DNA of 64,000 nucleotides from Pseudoalteromonas luteoviolacea S2607 (GCF_001625575.1 NZ_AUXV01000026.1:82595-146594), one strand, 5' to 3'. Positions 47,859-57,729 are shown, counted from the first letter of the stretch. Notes: generated from the letters alone by a model not told the origin. Numbers and translations are program-made.

Positions 47859-48514
47859 CAACATGGCGAGACCTGTTAGGGGATGAAAAGCAACAATCAT
47901 ACTTTCAAGATACGATGAATTACGTCGCACAACGCCGTGCTCAAGGGGTGACAGTTTATCCACCAGAAGACAAAGTATTTGAAGCATTCAAAGCAACTGA
48001 ATTAGAGCAGGTTAAAGTTGTGATTTTAGGCCAAGATCCTTACCACGGCCCAAATCAAGCTCACGGCTTGTGCTTTTCTGTGATGCCGGGTGTTAAATCA
48101 CCACCTTCTTTGGCAAATATGTATAAAGAGCTAGCACAAGATATTCCAGGCTTCGAAATTCCCAATCATGGATACCTTTTACCTTGGGCTGAGCAGGGAG
48201 TGTTGCTGTTAAATACGGTGTTGACCGTTGAACAAGGTCAGGCTCATTCACATAAGCATTTAGGTTGGGAGCACTTTACTGACGTAGTCATTGAAAAAAT
48301 TAACACCCATTGTGAAGGTGTGATCTTCCTACTCTGGGGCTCGCATGCTCAGAAAAAAGGCAAGTCGATTGACAGCTCGCGGCACCATGTTTTGCGTGCG
48401 CGACATCCATCACCGCTCTCTGCACACCGTGGTTTTTTTGGTTGCAAACATTTTTCACAAGCCAATGCAATTTTGCAATCGATGGGAAAACCCCCGATTA
48501 ATTGGCAAGTCTAA
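47855..48514 (+). CDS. ung: Uracil-DNA glycosylase
   Basis: Family 1 UDG of 219 residues that removes uracil from DNA. The catalytic loop [18 protein letters not shown] with its aspartate, [12 protein letters not shown], and the [14 protein letters not shown] leucine/histidine loop are all intact. The ATG overlaps the btuF stop (ATGA), so it is translationally coupled to a B12 operon, an unusual pairing. It may also have its own promoter within btuF. Confidence 0.96.
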   Translation: MTTWRDLLGDEKQQSYFQDTMNYVAQRRAQGVTVYPPEDKVFEAFKATELEQVKVVILGQDPYHGPNQAHGLCFSVMPGVKSPPSLANMYKELAQDIPGFEIPNHGYLLPWAEQGVLLLNTVLTVEQGQAHSHKHLGWEHFTDVVIEKINTHCEGVIFLLWGSHAQKKGKSIDSSRHHVLRARHPSPLSAHRGFFGCKHFSQANAILQSMGKPPINWQV

Positions 48515-48567
48515 CTCTGATATTACTGACATGGCAAACACCATATCAGTAATGAATTGCAGATAAA

Positions 48568-48595
48568 CAAAAAGGCTCCAATAAGAGCCTTTTTG
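48568..48595 (+). terminator. Bidirectional terminator between ung and the DUF3545 gene
   Basis: AAAAAGGCTC-CAATAA-GAGCCTTTTT. The minus-strand gene stops right at its edge (48596). Confidence 0.9.
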
Positions 48596-48787
48596 TTATA
48601 TAAAATCGAGTTCGTCTAGGTCGACACTGTCTGCAAAAATATCAAGTTCTTCTAGTTCTTTTCGAAGGCGTTGTCTGTCTTTTAGCGCTTCAATTTCACG
48701 CCATTTTCTTTTTTTCCCCTTCGAAGAGGCTCTTTTCTTTGGTTCAGGACTTTCTACTATTTCAATCATATCGTCTAGGCTATCCAT
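48596..48787 (-). CDS. DUF3545 family small protein
   Basis: A 63-residue protein with an acidic start (MDSLDDMIEI), a very basic middle (KKRASSKGKKRKWREIEALKD) and an acidic end (ELDIFADSVDLDELDF). The KWREIEALKDRQRLRKELEELD core matches my memory of DUF3545, found in Vibrio, Shewanella and Pseudoalteromonas. Function unknown; the charge pattern suggests nucleic-acid or ribosome contact. GGAG lies just before the ATG. Confidence 0.85.
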   Translation of the reverse strand: MDSLDDMIEIVESPEPKKRASSKGKKRKWREIEALKDRQRLRKELEELDIFADSVDLDELDFI

Positions 48788-49200
48788 GAATATCTCCTAT
48801 TGATGTACTAACCTCAAAACATGTGCTTTAGCATTACCCCAATTTGCATGAAAAACACACTTCGAGTAATGCTGGTATATCACAGACAGTAGAAAAATAA
48901 AACACTAATATGTATTTAAAGTGAAAACAAAGTGACACTTTAATGACAGTGCAAGATGGTATTGTTGCTTGAATGATGTGACTTATCGCGTCTGAATTGG
49001 TGCATTAATGTCGCTTAAAAATGCCAATCTAAAGATATATTATATTGATTTATAAGTGTTTCAGTTAAAGGGAAGGGTAGTCTGGCACTGGGTGTGGTAG
49101 CATGGAGAGAGCGTCATATTGTCACTGAAAAAAATCGGAAAATATACTTTGTAAACGAATATAAAAAATCGGTAGAAAATTTCGCTGATGTTGGAAAGTA
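48788..49200. other. Long AT-rich intergenic region
   Basis: About 410 bases with no ORF longer than a few codons having a ribosome site. It carries the DUF3545 promoter at its left end. The plus strand from 49066 to 49120 is unusually G-rich (AAGGGAAGGG, GGGTGTGGTAGCATGG), but I could not fold it into a convincing RNA or count enough GGA motifs for a second CsrB-type RNA. Confidence 0.4.
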
Positions 49201-49237
49201 ACACAGAGCCGAAGTAAAAATCGCTGCGGCTCTGTGT
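49201..49237 (-). terminator. Terminator after tal
   Basis: ACACAGAGCCG and CGGCTCTGTGT form an 11-bp stem with a 15-base loop, 13 bases past the tal stop. The U tract is weak. Confidence 0.65.
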
Positions 49238-49250
49238 GGGTCAAAGCCTT

Positions 49251-50201
49251 TTAAAGTGACTTCACTTCTGACTCTAAAATTTCCTGAGCATGTGCAAATG
49301 CGCGGATACCTTCAGCCAGCTTTTCGGTTGCCATTGCATCTTGATTGTGTAACCAGCGGAACTCACTTTCTGTTAATGGTGCTGGTTTTTGGGCAACTTC
49401 GTAGTTATTTTCTAGAAGATAGTCTTCGCTTGCAGGTAATTCGCCAAGCTCTTCAAGAAGCGCAGGACTAATGGTCAACTTGTCACAACCTGTTAATGCA
49501 ACAATTTCACCTGTGTTGCGGAAGCTTGCACCCATTACAATGGTTTTATAGCCATGTTGTTTGTAGAAGTCGTAGATTGTACGAACTGACTGTACACCAG
49601 GATCGTCTAGTGGATCAGTTGGCTTATCTACACCATGTGCTACGTGCCAATCTAAGATACGGCCGACAAATGGTGAAATTAAGAATACATTTGCATCAGC
49701 ACATGCACGTGCTTGAGCCTGACTGAAAAGCAGTGTTAGATTACATTTTACACCTTGCTTCTCTAGCTCTTCAGCCGCTTTGATACCTTCCCAAGTTGAG
49801 GCAATCTTAATTAAGATTTTATCTTTGCTTACGCCTTGCTCTTCATATAGTGCAAGTAGTTGCTGAGCTTTTGCAATCGTTGCCTGCGTGTCGAAAGATA
49901 AACGCGCGTCAACCTCAGTCGAAATATAACCTGGTACGATGTTGGCAATTTCTTTACCAATTAATACCGCGAAGTAATCACACGCTAGCTCAATTTGCTT
50001 TTGCTCATCTTGCTCTTGTGATTTAGCGTAATCTAAAGCCTGTTTTAGAAACGGCTGATAGGCAGGCGTTTGAGCTGCTTTTAATAAAAGTGACGGATTG
50101 GTCGTTGCGTCTTCCGGTTGGTGTTTACGGATCGCTTCGATGTCGCCAGTATCGGCAACAATCGATGAATGCTGTTTTAGCCTATCTAATGCTGAAGTCA
50201 T
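49251..50201 (-). CDS. tal: Transaldolase
   Basis: Pentose phosphate enzyme moving a dihydroxyacetone unit; 316 residues like E. coli TalB. The Schiff-base lysine lies in [13 protein letters not shown], and [21 protein letters not shown] and [11 protein letters not shown] are family motifs. A strongly biased codon use suggests high expression. Its neighbour yaaA is also close to talB in E. coli. Confidence 0.96.
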   Translation of the reverse strand: MTSALDRLKQHSSIVADTGDIEAIRKHQPEDATTNPSLLLKAAQTPAYQPFLKQALDYAKSQEQDEQKQIELACDYFAVLIGKEIANIVPGYISTEVDARLSFDTQATIAKAQQLLALYEEQGVSKDKILIKIASTWEGIKAAEELEKQGVKCNLTLLFSQAQARACADANVFLISPFVGRILDWHVAHGVDKPTDPLDDPGVQSVRTIYDFYKQHGYKTIVMGASFRNTGEIVALTGCDKLTISPALLEELGELPASEDYLLENNYEVAQKPAPLTESEFRWLHNQDAMATEKLAEGIRAFAHAQEILESEVKSL

Positions 50202-50490
50202 GCTGTCCTCATTCCTAATTTTGCAGCTATAAATAAATTACACACCCTATGTTGCAATACCGTGATCAGCTTTTATAGGTCAAATGTCCGCTTGTAACGA
50301 GACAAGCAGATATGTCCTAGCCAATTTTGGTCATTGTTATAGTAAGGCGTGTTATGTTTTCCACAGTAATGATGTTGTCTGTTACCTTGCGGCTTAACCG
50401 AACGCTATGAGCAGAAGATTTTACGCTTGCGATTCACTGTGGATAGTGTTGAAATTGACATTAATAAATATTTAAGTCAATAGGCTATCA

Positions 50491-51270
50491 ATGATCACGG
50501 TTATTTCACCAGCAAAAAATCTCGATTACGACTCTAGCGCACCTACAGAGCGTCACACCCTTCCTGAGTTATTGACGCATTCCGAAGCATTAATTTCAGT
50601 CTGTCGTGATTTAAGTCCGCAAGAAATCGGCAGTTTGATGAAGATCAGCGACAAACTAGCTGGGCTAAATGCGGCTAGATTTGCACAGTGGTCTCAACCT
50701 TTTACAGCAGACAACGCCAAACAGGCCGTTTTTGCATTTAATGGGGATGTATACGCTGGCCTAGAGGCGACGACATTATCTGAAGACGCGATTGATTATA
50801 CGCAACAACATTTGCGCATATTATCAGGGTTGTATGGCGTGCTTAAGCCACTAGACCTAATGCAAGCATATCGTCTAGAAATGGGCACCAAACTAGCAAA
50901 TTCTCGTGGTAAGAATTTATATGAATTTTGGGGCAGTGTGATTGCAGAAAAGCTTAATGAAACTTTAGCCGAAAGTGGCGCAAGTGCATTAATTAATCTC
51001 GCGTCTAATGAGTATTTTAAAGCGGTAGATAAAAAGGCATTGAAAGCAGATATCATCACGCCGATATTTAAAGACTGCAAAAATGGTCAGTACAAAGTGA
51101 TCAGTTTTTACGCGAAAAAAGCGCGTGGCATGATGGCGCGTTACATTATGGAAAATAAAGTACAGGACCTAGAATCACTTAAAGCCTTTGATATTGCTGG
51201 CTATTACTTTAGCGAAGAAGCAACAATTAAAGCCAATGAACCGGTATTTTTAAGAGAAGAGCAGTCGTGA
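50491..51270 (+). CDS. yaaA: Peroxide stress protein YaaA
   Basis: A 259-residue YaaA (DUF328) protein, an OxyR-regulated factor in E. coli that binds DNA and limits iron-dependent damage during peroxide stress. [12 protein letters not shown] at the N-terminus, [34 protein letters not shown] and [15 protein letters not shown] are conserved family blocks. No OxyR site was sought in the 289-base upstream gap, where I see no ORF. The stop overlaps the next GTG start. Confidence 0.94.
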   Translation: MITVISPAKNLDYDSSAPTERHTLPELLTHSEALISVCRDLSPQEIGSLMKISDKLAGLNAARFAQWSQPFTADNAKQAVFAFNGDVYAGLEATTLSEDAIDYTQQHLRILSGLYGVLKPLDLMQAYRLEMGTKLANSRGKNLYEFWGSVIAEKLNETLAESGASALINLASNEYFKAVDKKALKADIITPIFKDCKNGQYKVISFYAKKARGMMARYIMENKVQDLESLKAFDIAGYYFSEEATIKANEPVFLREEQS

Positions 51271-51491
51271 AAATACGTATACTAGCGCTATTATTGCTGT
51301 TACAAGGCTGCAGCCACTTTTCTTATATGTCGCCCAAAGGAACGCTTTCCTGTCAGCAGACACAGCAAAATTGCACTGGTATGTGTAGAGAAGATCACCC
51401 TCAGGGAGATCCACTTATCAGGCAGTGCTTAATGCGCTGCCACGATGAATTGACCATGTGTACTGTGAAGCCAAAGCATAATACGTATTGA
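51267..51491 (+). CDS. Small lipoprotein with mirror-symmetric cysteine motif
   Basis: A 74-residue lipoprotein, GTG start overlapping the yaaA stop (GTGA). The lipobox LLLQGC makes Cys15 the lipidated residue. The mature part has six cysteines at 29, 36, 40, 54, 58 and 65: spacing C-x6-C-x3-C-x13-C-x3-C-x6-C, symmetric about its centre. This twin CX3C layout is what two antiparallel helices joined by disulfides would need. I do not know the family. Coupling to yaaA hints at oxidative stress. Confidence 0.75.
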   Translation: MKIRILALLLLLQGCSHFSYMSPKGTLSCQQTQQNCTGMCREDHPQGDPLIRQCLMRCHDELTMCTVKPKHNTY

Positions 51492-51527
51492 GCCTATTAC
51501 CCTTTCTAAAAAGCAGGGACAGTTAAA

Positions 51528-52703
51528 TTGAATAAGAACGTTTTTTTGTTGTCCTGCTGTCAGGGCTTAATGACAACGGGTAATATCCTGCTGGTGACCA
51601 TCAGTGCGTTGGTGGGCCAAATGCTGAGCCCTTCTACTTCGTTAACAACTCTACCTATCGCAATGCAAATGCTCGGGTTGCTCTTGACGACAGTACCCGC
51701 GTCGCTCGTTATGGCTAAAACTGGTAGAAGGCTTGGGTTTAGTCTTGGCAATGTCATTGGCACACTTGGTGCTGTTATCGGGTTTTTCTCCTTATCCCAA
51801 AGTCATTTTTATCTATTTTGTGTTGCGACTTTTCTAATTGGTGTCGGGATTGGTTTTGCGACTTTGTATCGCTTTGCCGCGATTGAAGCCAGTGACAAAC
51901 CCGCGCGTGCGATTTCGATGATAATGGCAAGTGGTGTCATCGCAGCGATTTTAGGGCCAAATCTAGCAGTTTGGGTGAACCATCACTTCCCTGCACTTAA
52001 CTATGCTAACTCTTTTTTAGCATTAACTTGTGTATATTTGATTGCTTTATGCCTATTGCAAATGGTTGCGTTTAACGAAGTCTCTGCAAAACAAAGCTCT
52101 TTGGCGCCGCGGCCAATTAAAGAAATTATTTCACAGCCACAATTTGTAATTGCCGCACTTATCGGCATGATCAGCTATTCGGTGATGAACCTGTTGATGA
52201 CAGCAACCCCGTTAGCAATGCACCGCCATGGGTTTGATTTAGCAGAGTCTGCTCTGGTGATTGAATGGCACGTGCTTGGCATGTTTTTACCTTCGTTTTT
52301 TACGGGCAAATTAGTGGAACGCTACAGTGCCGTGAATATGACAGTGGTAGGTTGCTTGTTTATGTTGGCATGTGCGCTCATCAATTTACTTGGCGTGACG
52401 CACTGGCACTTTATGACGGCACTGTTTTTACTGGGAGTTGGGTGGAATTTTATGTTTATCAGTGCGACATCCCTAGTGAGCCAAACTTATGAACCTTATG
52501 AGCGTGCGAAAACACAGGCTGCCAATGAGTTTTTTGTGTTTAGTATGGTTGTGATTTCGTCATTATTTGCTGGCTGGTTAGAGAGTGAGATTGGGTGGCA
52601 ACCGCTTAACGTGTGGTCAGTGCCAATTGTTTGTATTGCGCTGGGCGCATCTTTGTGGTTTAAAAACTATTCACCCCCTGAGCCAAGTGCAAGTAAGATT
52701 TAA
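51528..52703 (+). CDS. MFS transporter
   Basis: A 391-residue major-facilitator protein with twelve apparent membrane segments. The first loop has MAKTGRRLGFSLG, a GxxxDRxGRR-type motif, and helix 4 has GVGIGFATLYRFAAIEA. It appears to start at TTG 51528 with AGGGA upstream; this start is less certain. The substrate is unknown. Its 3' end overlaps the end of the opposite gene by 44 bases. Confidence 0.85.
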   Translation: MNKNVFLLSCCQGLMTTGNILLVTISALVGQMLSPSTSLTTLPIAMQMLGLLLTTVPASLVMAKTGRRLGFSLGNVIGTLGAVIGFFSLSQSHFYLFCVATFLIGVGIGFATLYRFAAIEASDKPARAISMIMASGVIAAILGPNLAVWVNHHFPALNYANSFLALTCVYLIALCLLQMVAFNEVSAKQSSLAPRPIKEIISQPQFVIAALIGMISYSVMNLLMTATPLAMHRHGFDLAESALVIEWHVLGMFLPSFFTGKLVERYSAVNMTVVGCLFMLACALINLLGVTHWHFMTALFLLGVGWNFMFISATSLVSQTYEPYERAKTQAANEFFVFSMVVISSLFAGWLESEIGWQPLNVWSVPIVCIALGASLWFKNYSPPEPSASKI

Positions 52704-53454
52704 CGACTTCGTCTCGAAAATACAAGTCTTGATCTTTTTGCTCATTTCGATAGCGTTGGCAAAATTCCTCAGGATCGAGTGAATGCTGTTCTAGTAGCGG
52801 GTTTTTAAGGTAGGAATAATGCGCGTACCAACGTTGCTTTAGGGTACTTGGTATGCTTGGTAGCTTTGTTAAGATCCGCTCACTCAGGGTAAATTGTGAA
52901 TGCCGTGCTAGTGCTATCATATCGTCGTTAGCAGCACCTAGCCAGCATGCACCTTTTTCATTGACACACAGTAACGGTAAAAAAGGAGCCAGTGCTGGGT
53001 ATATGTCATTTTTATAGATAGACACCTGCCAATATTTTCTCGCGATAAGGCAAAATTGTTCAAAACTTGTAATCGCACTAAATCCACTTTGCTGTAGCTT
53101 TAATATTTCAACTCGAGGTTTATTTGGGTTTACAGTGTCGTTCGCTGTATCAATATACCAATCACGCCAAGTAAGTGCATTTTGAAAGTATTCATCTCTG
53201 AGAGACCCCCACACAGGCTTAAGTTCACAATTTATAGTCTTATTTGATCGGAGTACTTTCAAAGGTTCAGGGAGGGGAGAGACATTTAACTGTTGTTGCA
53301 GCATTTGATGCATGGCATTGCGGATTTCTTTACAACGGCCGAGCGGGTAAGGTTTGTCAGCAAAATATGGGTGTTCAACTGCTAATTTAGCGTCGACATA
53401 TAGGCGTAACTCGGCTAAGTACATTTCCAATTGTTGCCGTTGTAGTTCGTTCAC
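52660..53454 (-). CDS. Hypothetical protein
   Basis: A 264-residue soluble protein I do not recognise. It is predicted helical and aromatic-rich, with PYPLGRCKEIRNAM near 36-49, WRDWYID near 95, ACWLGAANDDMIALAR near 168 and a C-terminal WYAHYSYLKNPLLEQHSLDPEEF. It has no signal or membrane segment. It overlaps the convergent MFS gene by 44 bases at their ends, and codon use on this strand looks normal. Confidence 0.75.
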   Translation of the reverse strand: MNELQRQQLEMYLAELRLYVDAKLAVEHPYFADKPYPLGRCKEIRNAMHQMLQQQLNVSPLPEPLKVLRSNKTINCELKPVWGSLRDEYFQNALTWRDWYIDTANDTVNPNKPRVEILKLQQSGFSAITSFEQFCLIARKYWQVSIYKNDIYPALAPFLPLLCVNEKGACWLGAANDDMIALARHSQFTLSERILTKLPSIPSTLKQRWYAHYSYLKNPLLEQHSLDPEEFCQRYRNEQKDQDLYFRDEVVKSYLHLAQGVNSF

Positions 53455-53548
53455 CGTTGCTTCCCAAATTGCAGCGTCACTTTCAATAGCATAGTGACTT
53501 CAACTTGTTATGTGAAGGGGACTTATAGCTTCTCAAGCGTTGAATATA

Positions 53549-53579
53549 AAAAGCCCCGCTAGAGCGCGGGGCTTTTTAT
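53549..53579 (-). terminator. Terminator after srmB
   Basis: AAAAAGCCCCGC and GCGGGGCTTTTT around TAGAGC; symmetric flanks let it act on both strands. It abuts the srmB stop. Confidence 0.92.
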
Positions 53580-54812
53580 TTACTTTTTCTTTTTAGGTTT
53601 AGTTTTTGCGGCTTTTTTCTTCGCTTTTATTTTTGCAGGGTCTTTCTTTTTCTTTGGTGGCTTCGCCTCTTTGTGCTTTGGCGCGAGCCCTTCAAGCGTT
53701 CTACGTTTGAGCTTTTGATCCGTATAGCGCTCAACTTTACCCAAAATTTCAACGTCATGGGCTTCGACTAATGAAATAGCCGTTCCTTTTTTACCTGCTC
53801 GGCCTGTACGACCAATACGGTGCACATAAATGTCAGCGGTTCGTGGCATATCGAAATTGATGACATGGGTGATATCTGGCACGTCAATACCACGTGCGGC
53901 AACGTCAGTAGCAACAAGGATGTTTGTGCGACCACTATGGAAGCTTGCCATGGCAGCCATACGTTTATCTTGTGGCATTTCACCACGTAGCCAAGTCGTT
54001 TTTATTTCATTGGCATACAGCTCACCAATTAATTGCTCAAGGCGTTCGCGAGTTTTCACGAAGACGATAGCCTTTTCAACGTCTTCACTTTGTAACAAGT
54101 TGGTCAGTATTGCGAGCTTATGTTTGTAATCATCAGCAAGATGAACCCACTGGTGAATTTTGCCTTTTTCTTTACGCGAAGGCTCAGCTTCAAGTAAAGC
54201 CGGATCGTTGAGCATACGTTCGGCGAACAGCTCAACGCTATCTCCCTCTAACGTTGCAGAAAACAAGAAACCTTGGCGACGATTTTTGGCTTCATCACAA
54301 ATGCGCAGCATCTCTTTTTTGAAACCCATATCTAGCATGCGGTCCGCTTCATCTAGGACAAGTAGCTCTACATTATCAGCATGGAAGTTTTCAGTTTCTA
54401 AATACTCCATTAATCGCCCTGGTGTTGCGATTAATATGTCGTTATTTTTTTCAAAAATTTCTTTGTGACTACCATAGTTGATACCACCGGTCACCACTCC
54501 AATGCGCAAGTGCGTGTTTTCGGCTAGCGCCTGACATTGCTCATGTACTTGATAAGCAAGTTCACGGGTAGGTGTCATTATCAACACACGAGCAAAACCA
54601 GGGTCTTTTCTAGGGAAGTCGAGCAAATACTGAATTGCAGGGATCAAGAAAGCGGCAGTTTTACCTGTGCCAGTAGGCGCTGAGGCGAGAATATCTCTGC
54701 CTAAAAGCGCTTCAGGAATCGAGAGTTGTTGAATGCTAGTTGCGGTTGTATAACCAATTTTTTTTATGGCAGAAAGTAACTTGCCATCCAGATCGAATTC
54801 AGAAAATTGCAT
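53580..54812 (-). CDS. srmB: DEAD-box RNA helicase SrmB
   Basis: A 410-residue helicase for 50S ribosome assembly. Motifs: Q motif TSIQQLSIPEAL, I ASAPTGTGKTAAF, Ia PTRELAYQ, II VLDEADRM, III FSATLEG, and IV-VI including ATDVAARGIDV and HRIGRTGRAG. The C-terminal 40 residues are lysine-rich (KKKKDPAKIKAKKKAAK), an RNA-binding tail. The srmB|trmN divergent pair is conserved in enterobacteria, which supports SrmB over other DEAD proteins. Confidence 0.93.
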   Translation of the reverse strand: MQFSEFDLDGKLLSAIKKIGYTTATSIQQLSIPEALLGRDILASAPTGTGKTAAFLIPAIQYLLDFPRKDPGFARVLIMTPTRELAYQVHEQCQALAENTHLRIGVVTGGINYGSHKEIFEKNNDILIATPGRLMEYLETENFHADNVELLVLDEADRMLDMGFKKEMLRICDEAKNRRQGFLFSATLEGDSVELFAERMLNDPALLEAEPSRKEKGKIHQWVHLADDYKHKLAILTNLLQSEDVEKAIVFVKTRERLEQLIGELYANEIKTTWLRGEMPQDKRMAAMASFHSGRTNILVATDVAARGIDVPDITHVINFDMPRTADIYVHRIGRTGRAGKKGTAISLVEAHDVEILGKVERYTDQKLKRRTLEGLAPKHKEAKPPKKKKDPAKIKAKKKAAKTKPKKKK

Positions 54813-54879
54813 AATGCATCACAAATAAAGGACAATAGCGGAATTATACGTGTGCTTGACGCTTTCTAAAAGGTTCAAT

Positions 54880-55578
54880 ATGGCAAGCTTTGCATTTAAA
54901 CAGTTTAAAATTGACCAAAACCGTGCTGCGATGAAGGTTTCAACCGATGGAATTATGTTTGGGGCGTGGATATCGTTGGCAAATGCGCAAAACTTACTAG
55001 ATATCGGTACAGGTACAGGGTTGTTGAGTTTAATGGCCAAGCAACGAGTACCAGAACTACATGTTCACGCTATCGAAATAGACGAGCAGGCCGCGCTAGA
55101 TGCGAAAGGTAATTTCAGCGCCTCACCTTGGCCGGAAATTGAATTAGTACAGTTGGCTGTGCAGCAGTTCGAATCAACTCAGCAGTTTGATTTGGTGATC
55201 AGCAACCCGCCTTATTTTCAATCAAGCCTTAAGGGAGAAAATGTACGTCGCAATGTGGCTCGGCATACTGACAGTTTGAGCTTTGAAGAGTTGATATCTG
55301 CATTTTTGCGTGTTGCAAAGCCAAGTGCACGATTAGCAATCATTTTACCTTATGAAGAGGGAAAGATATTTATTAGCCTAGCGGAGCAAAAAAATCTGTA
55401 TTTGGCGAGGGTGTGTGAGGTCAAAACAACACCTAATAAAGATGTCTCTCGTTTGATGTTTGAACTGTCGAGCGAGCCTAGTGAAACATACACTGAGGCG
55501 TTGTGTATTTATGATCAGCAAGGTAGGTATACCGAAGAATACACTGCTTTATGTAAGGCATTTTACCTGAAAATGTAG
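54880..55578 (+). CDS. trmN: tRNA1(Val) (adenine37-N6)-methyltransferase
   Basis: A 232-residue SAM methyltransferase (YfiC/TrmN6) that makes m6A37 in tRNA-Val. The start MASFAFKQFKIDQ, the SAM loop LDIGTGTGLLSLMA and the catalytic ISNPPYF motif are present. ATG 54880 with AAGG upstream is preferred to the open frame from 54850. Divergent from srmB. Confidence 0.94.
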   Translation: MASFAFKQFKIDQNRAAMKVSTDGIMFGAWISLANAQNLLDIGTGTGLLSLMAKQRVPELHVHAIEIDEQAALDAKGNFSASPWPEIELVQLAVQQFESTQQFDLVISNPPYFQSSLKGENVRRNVARHTDSLSFEELISAFLRVAKPSARLAIILPYEEGKIFISLAEQKNLYLARVCEVKTTPNKDVSRLMFELSSEPSETYTEALCIYDQQGRYTEEYTALCKAFYLKM

Positions 55579-55630
55579 CCTGCAAGCATGCTACAGTAAA
55601 AGGACTCAATGGCTTGCAAAGGAGCGTGGC

Positions 55631-56140
55631 ATGGCAAATTTAGAGCAAATTAACCGAATACTTGAATTTCTAAGCGAGATCGCTTTACCGTATCAGGTGA
55701 TACAACTCAATGACACCACGTTTCTGCCAGGCCTTAGGCATAATAAAGGTGTGCTGCAAATAGATGTAGCAAAGGTTCAGTTCCCAGGTGACATATTACA
55801 TGAAGCTGGTCATTACGCTGTGTGTGAGCCTGCTGAGCGTTACCTATTGGATGGCAATATATACAAAACAGGGTTGCAAAATCACCGCCCTAAACAACAA
55901 ATGATGGGAGAGGAAATGGCAGCAACCGCATGGTCAGTCGCAGCGGCCCTTTACCTAGGCTTTCCCTTACAGGTTGTATTTCATGAAGCTGGATATAGAG
56001 GGGCGAGCGCGAGCTTAATAGAAGCTTTTGAAAATGGCGGTGGAATAGGGCATCCGCTCCTTGGCGCATTTCAAATGACTTGTCCGCAGCAGGGATTTCC
56101 AAGTATGTCGACTTGGATCAGAACATTATCATGGGCTTAA
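55631..56140 (+). CDS. Small HExxH protein of unknown family
   Basis: A 169-residue protein with a zincin-type motif HEAGH (ILHEAGHYAVC, about residues 57-61). A downstream glutamate-rich helix MGEEMAATAWSVAAALYLG (about 92-110) could supply the third zinc ligand, as in gluzincins such as the ImmA/IrrE group. It has no signal peptide or membrane segment. It follows trmN by 52 bases on the same strand. Peptidase activity is inference from the motif only. Confidence 0.7.
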   Translation: MANLEQINRILEFLSEIALPYQVIQLNDTTFLPGLRHNKGVLQIDVAKVQFPGDILHEAGHYAVCEPAERYLLDGNIYKTGLQNHRPKQQMMGEEMAATAWSVAAALYLGFPLQVVFHEAGYRGASASLIEAFENGGGIGHPLLGAFQMTCPQQGFPSMSTWIRTLSWA

Positions 56141-56203
56141 GGCAATTGTGTATCAGGACTCGTAATCACAATGCGGGCTGAGGCCGCCCGCCAGAGAGTA
56201 TGT

Positions 56204-56725
56204 TTAAAGCGTATTAGCGTATTCCGTCATAATTTGCTCAATCCAAGAAGCGATACGCTCGTCACTTTTGTCGTATTGGCTGTCCTCATCAAGTGCAAGA
56301 CCCACAAACTGTGATTCATCTTCGGTCAGTGCTTTTGAGGCTTCAAATTCGTACTCATCTGAGTTTGGCCAAAAACCAATAAAATTAACGCCTTGAGGTG
56401 CAATTTTATCGTGCAGCATGCCAAGCGCATCTTGGAACCACTGACCATACCCTTGCTGATCTCCCATGCCAAAAAGAGCGATGGTTTTACCTTGTAAATT
56501 TACACCGTCAATGTCATCCCAATGAGACTCCCAGTCTTCTTGAAGCTCACCAAAGTCCCATGTAGAAATACCAAAGATCACAAAGTCGAATTGCTCAGCG
56601 CCTTTTAACGGCTCATCTTTGATATTGTGCAGTGAGACGACGTCTTTTCCAATAATTTCCTGAATTTTTTCAGCGGCCATTTCTGTATAACAGGTTGTAG
56701 AACCATAAAATAACCCGATTTGCAT
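56204..56725 (-). CDS. fldB: Flavodoxin FldB
   Basis: A 173-residue long-chain flavodoxin, same length as E. coli FldB. The FMN phosphate loop [12 protein letters not shown], the 50s-loop [13 protein letters not shown] and the 90s-loop [12 protein letters not shown] are clear. ATG 56725 matches the E. coli start; the frame extends to a GTG at 56737. It is divergent from xerD, the conserved order. Confidence 0.93.
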   Translation of the reverse strand: MQIGLFYGSTTCYTEMAAEKIQEIIGKDVVSLHNIKDEPLKGAEQFDFVIFGISTWDFGELQEDWESHWDDIDGVNLQGKTIALFGMGDQQGYGQWFQDALGMLHDKIAPQGVNFIGFWPNSDEYEFEASKALTEDESQFVGLALDEDSQYDKSDERIASWIEQIMTEYANTL

Positions 56726-56802
56726 TGTATTCTTCACTTGAATGGCTGTTATTATATGGGGGCAGTCTACCTTAAGGCTTAATTAATTGATACAGGCAGC
56801 CC

Positions 56803-57729
56803 GTGAACGAACAAGAAACATTATCAAATACAGAAGATGAGCAGACAGACCCAATTGAAGTGTTTTTGGATATGCTTTTTCTTGAACAAGGTCTCAGTGA
56901 CAACACGATTTCAGCCTATAGAAACGACTTGGAAAAGTTTTCACTGTTCGTCTGTGAACAGCTTGGAGATAAGCATTTATTTGCTGTAACAGCATCAGAT
57001 ATTGAGTCGTATCTTGCATATCGTGTCGATCTGGGCTTAAAACCACGCAGTACAGCACGCTCAGTGAGTGCATTAAAAAGATTTTATTTGTATTGGGTTA
57101 ACCAGAAAAAATTAGCGCAAAGCCCCATGACGAATATTGCACAGCCAAAAACAGTACAGTCTTTGCCCAAGACATTGACAGAGCAAGAAGTTGAAGCCTT
57201 ATTAGCCGCTCCAGATACTGAAGATGCCATGGGGCTTCGAGATAAAGCGATGTTAGAGTTGCTTTACGCAACGGGTCTTCGTGTTACTGAGCTGGTTGGG
57301 TTACGAATGGAACAAATGAATTTACGCCAGGCTGTGGTTTTAGTTCGCGGTAAAGGCGGTAAAGAAAGAATGGTTCCTATGGGTGAAGAATCGTTGCATT
57401 GGGTTGAACAATTTTTGAAGGTTGGTCGGCCTCAAATGGTTAAGCATGCCAATGATTTTGTGTTTGTTTCTAAGCGCGGCATTGGTATGACTCGGCAAAC
57501 TTTTTGGCATCGAATCAAACTCTATGCTATGTTGGCAGACGTTAAGTCTCCGTTATCGCCACATACTTTACGTCATGCATTTGCAACACACTTGCTGAAT
57601 CATGGAGCAGACTTACGAGTTGTACAAATGATGTTGGGTCACAGTGACCTGTCAACGACACAAATTTATACACATGTTGCTAGCGAACGATTAAAATCGC
57701 TGCATCAGCAACATCATCCAAGGGCTTAA
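56803..57729 (+). CDS. xerD: Site-specific tyrosine recombinase XerD
   Basis: A 308-residue recombinase that with XerC resolves chromosome dimers at dif. Catalytic residues are in ATGLRVTEL (Arg), VRGKGGKERMVP (Lys), HTLRHAFATHLL (His, Arg), LGHSDLSTTQIYTHV (His, Tyr nucleophile). It begins with a GTG and an acidic N-terminal extension (NTEDEQTDPIE). The xerD-dsbC-recJ-prfB-lysS series follows the enterobacterial order and distinguishes it from XerC. Confidence 0.95.
   Translation: MNEQETLSNTEDEQTDPIEVFLDMLFLEQGLSDNTISAYRNDLEKFSLFVCEQLGDKHLFAVTASDIESYLAYRVDLGLKPRSTARSVSALKRFYLYWVNQKKLAQSPMTNIAQPKTVQSLPKTLTEQEVEALLAAPDTEDAMGLRDKAMLELLYATGLRVTELVGLRMEQMNLRQAVVLVRGKGGKERMVPMGEESLHWVEQFLKVGRPQMVKHANDFVFVSKRGIGMTRQTFWHRIKLYAMLADVKSPLSPHTLRHAFATHLLNHGADLRVVQMMLGHSDLSTTQIYTHVASERLKSLHQQHHPRA

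Noticed and set aside
49060..49200. Second CsrB-like or other sRNA upstream of the tal terminator
   Set aside because: Only about four GGA motifs and no terminator in the right place.
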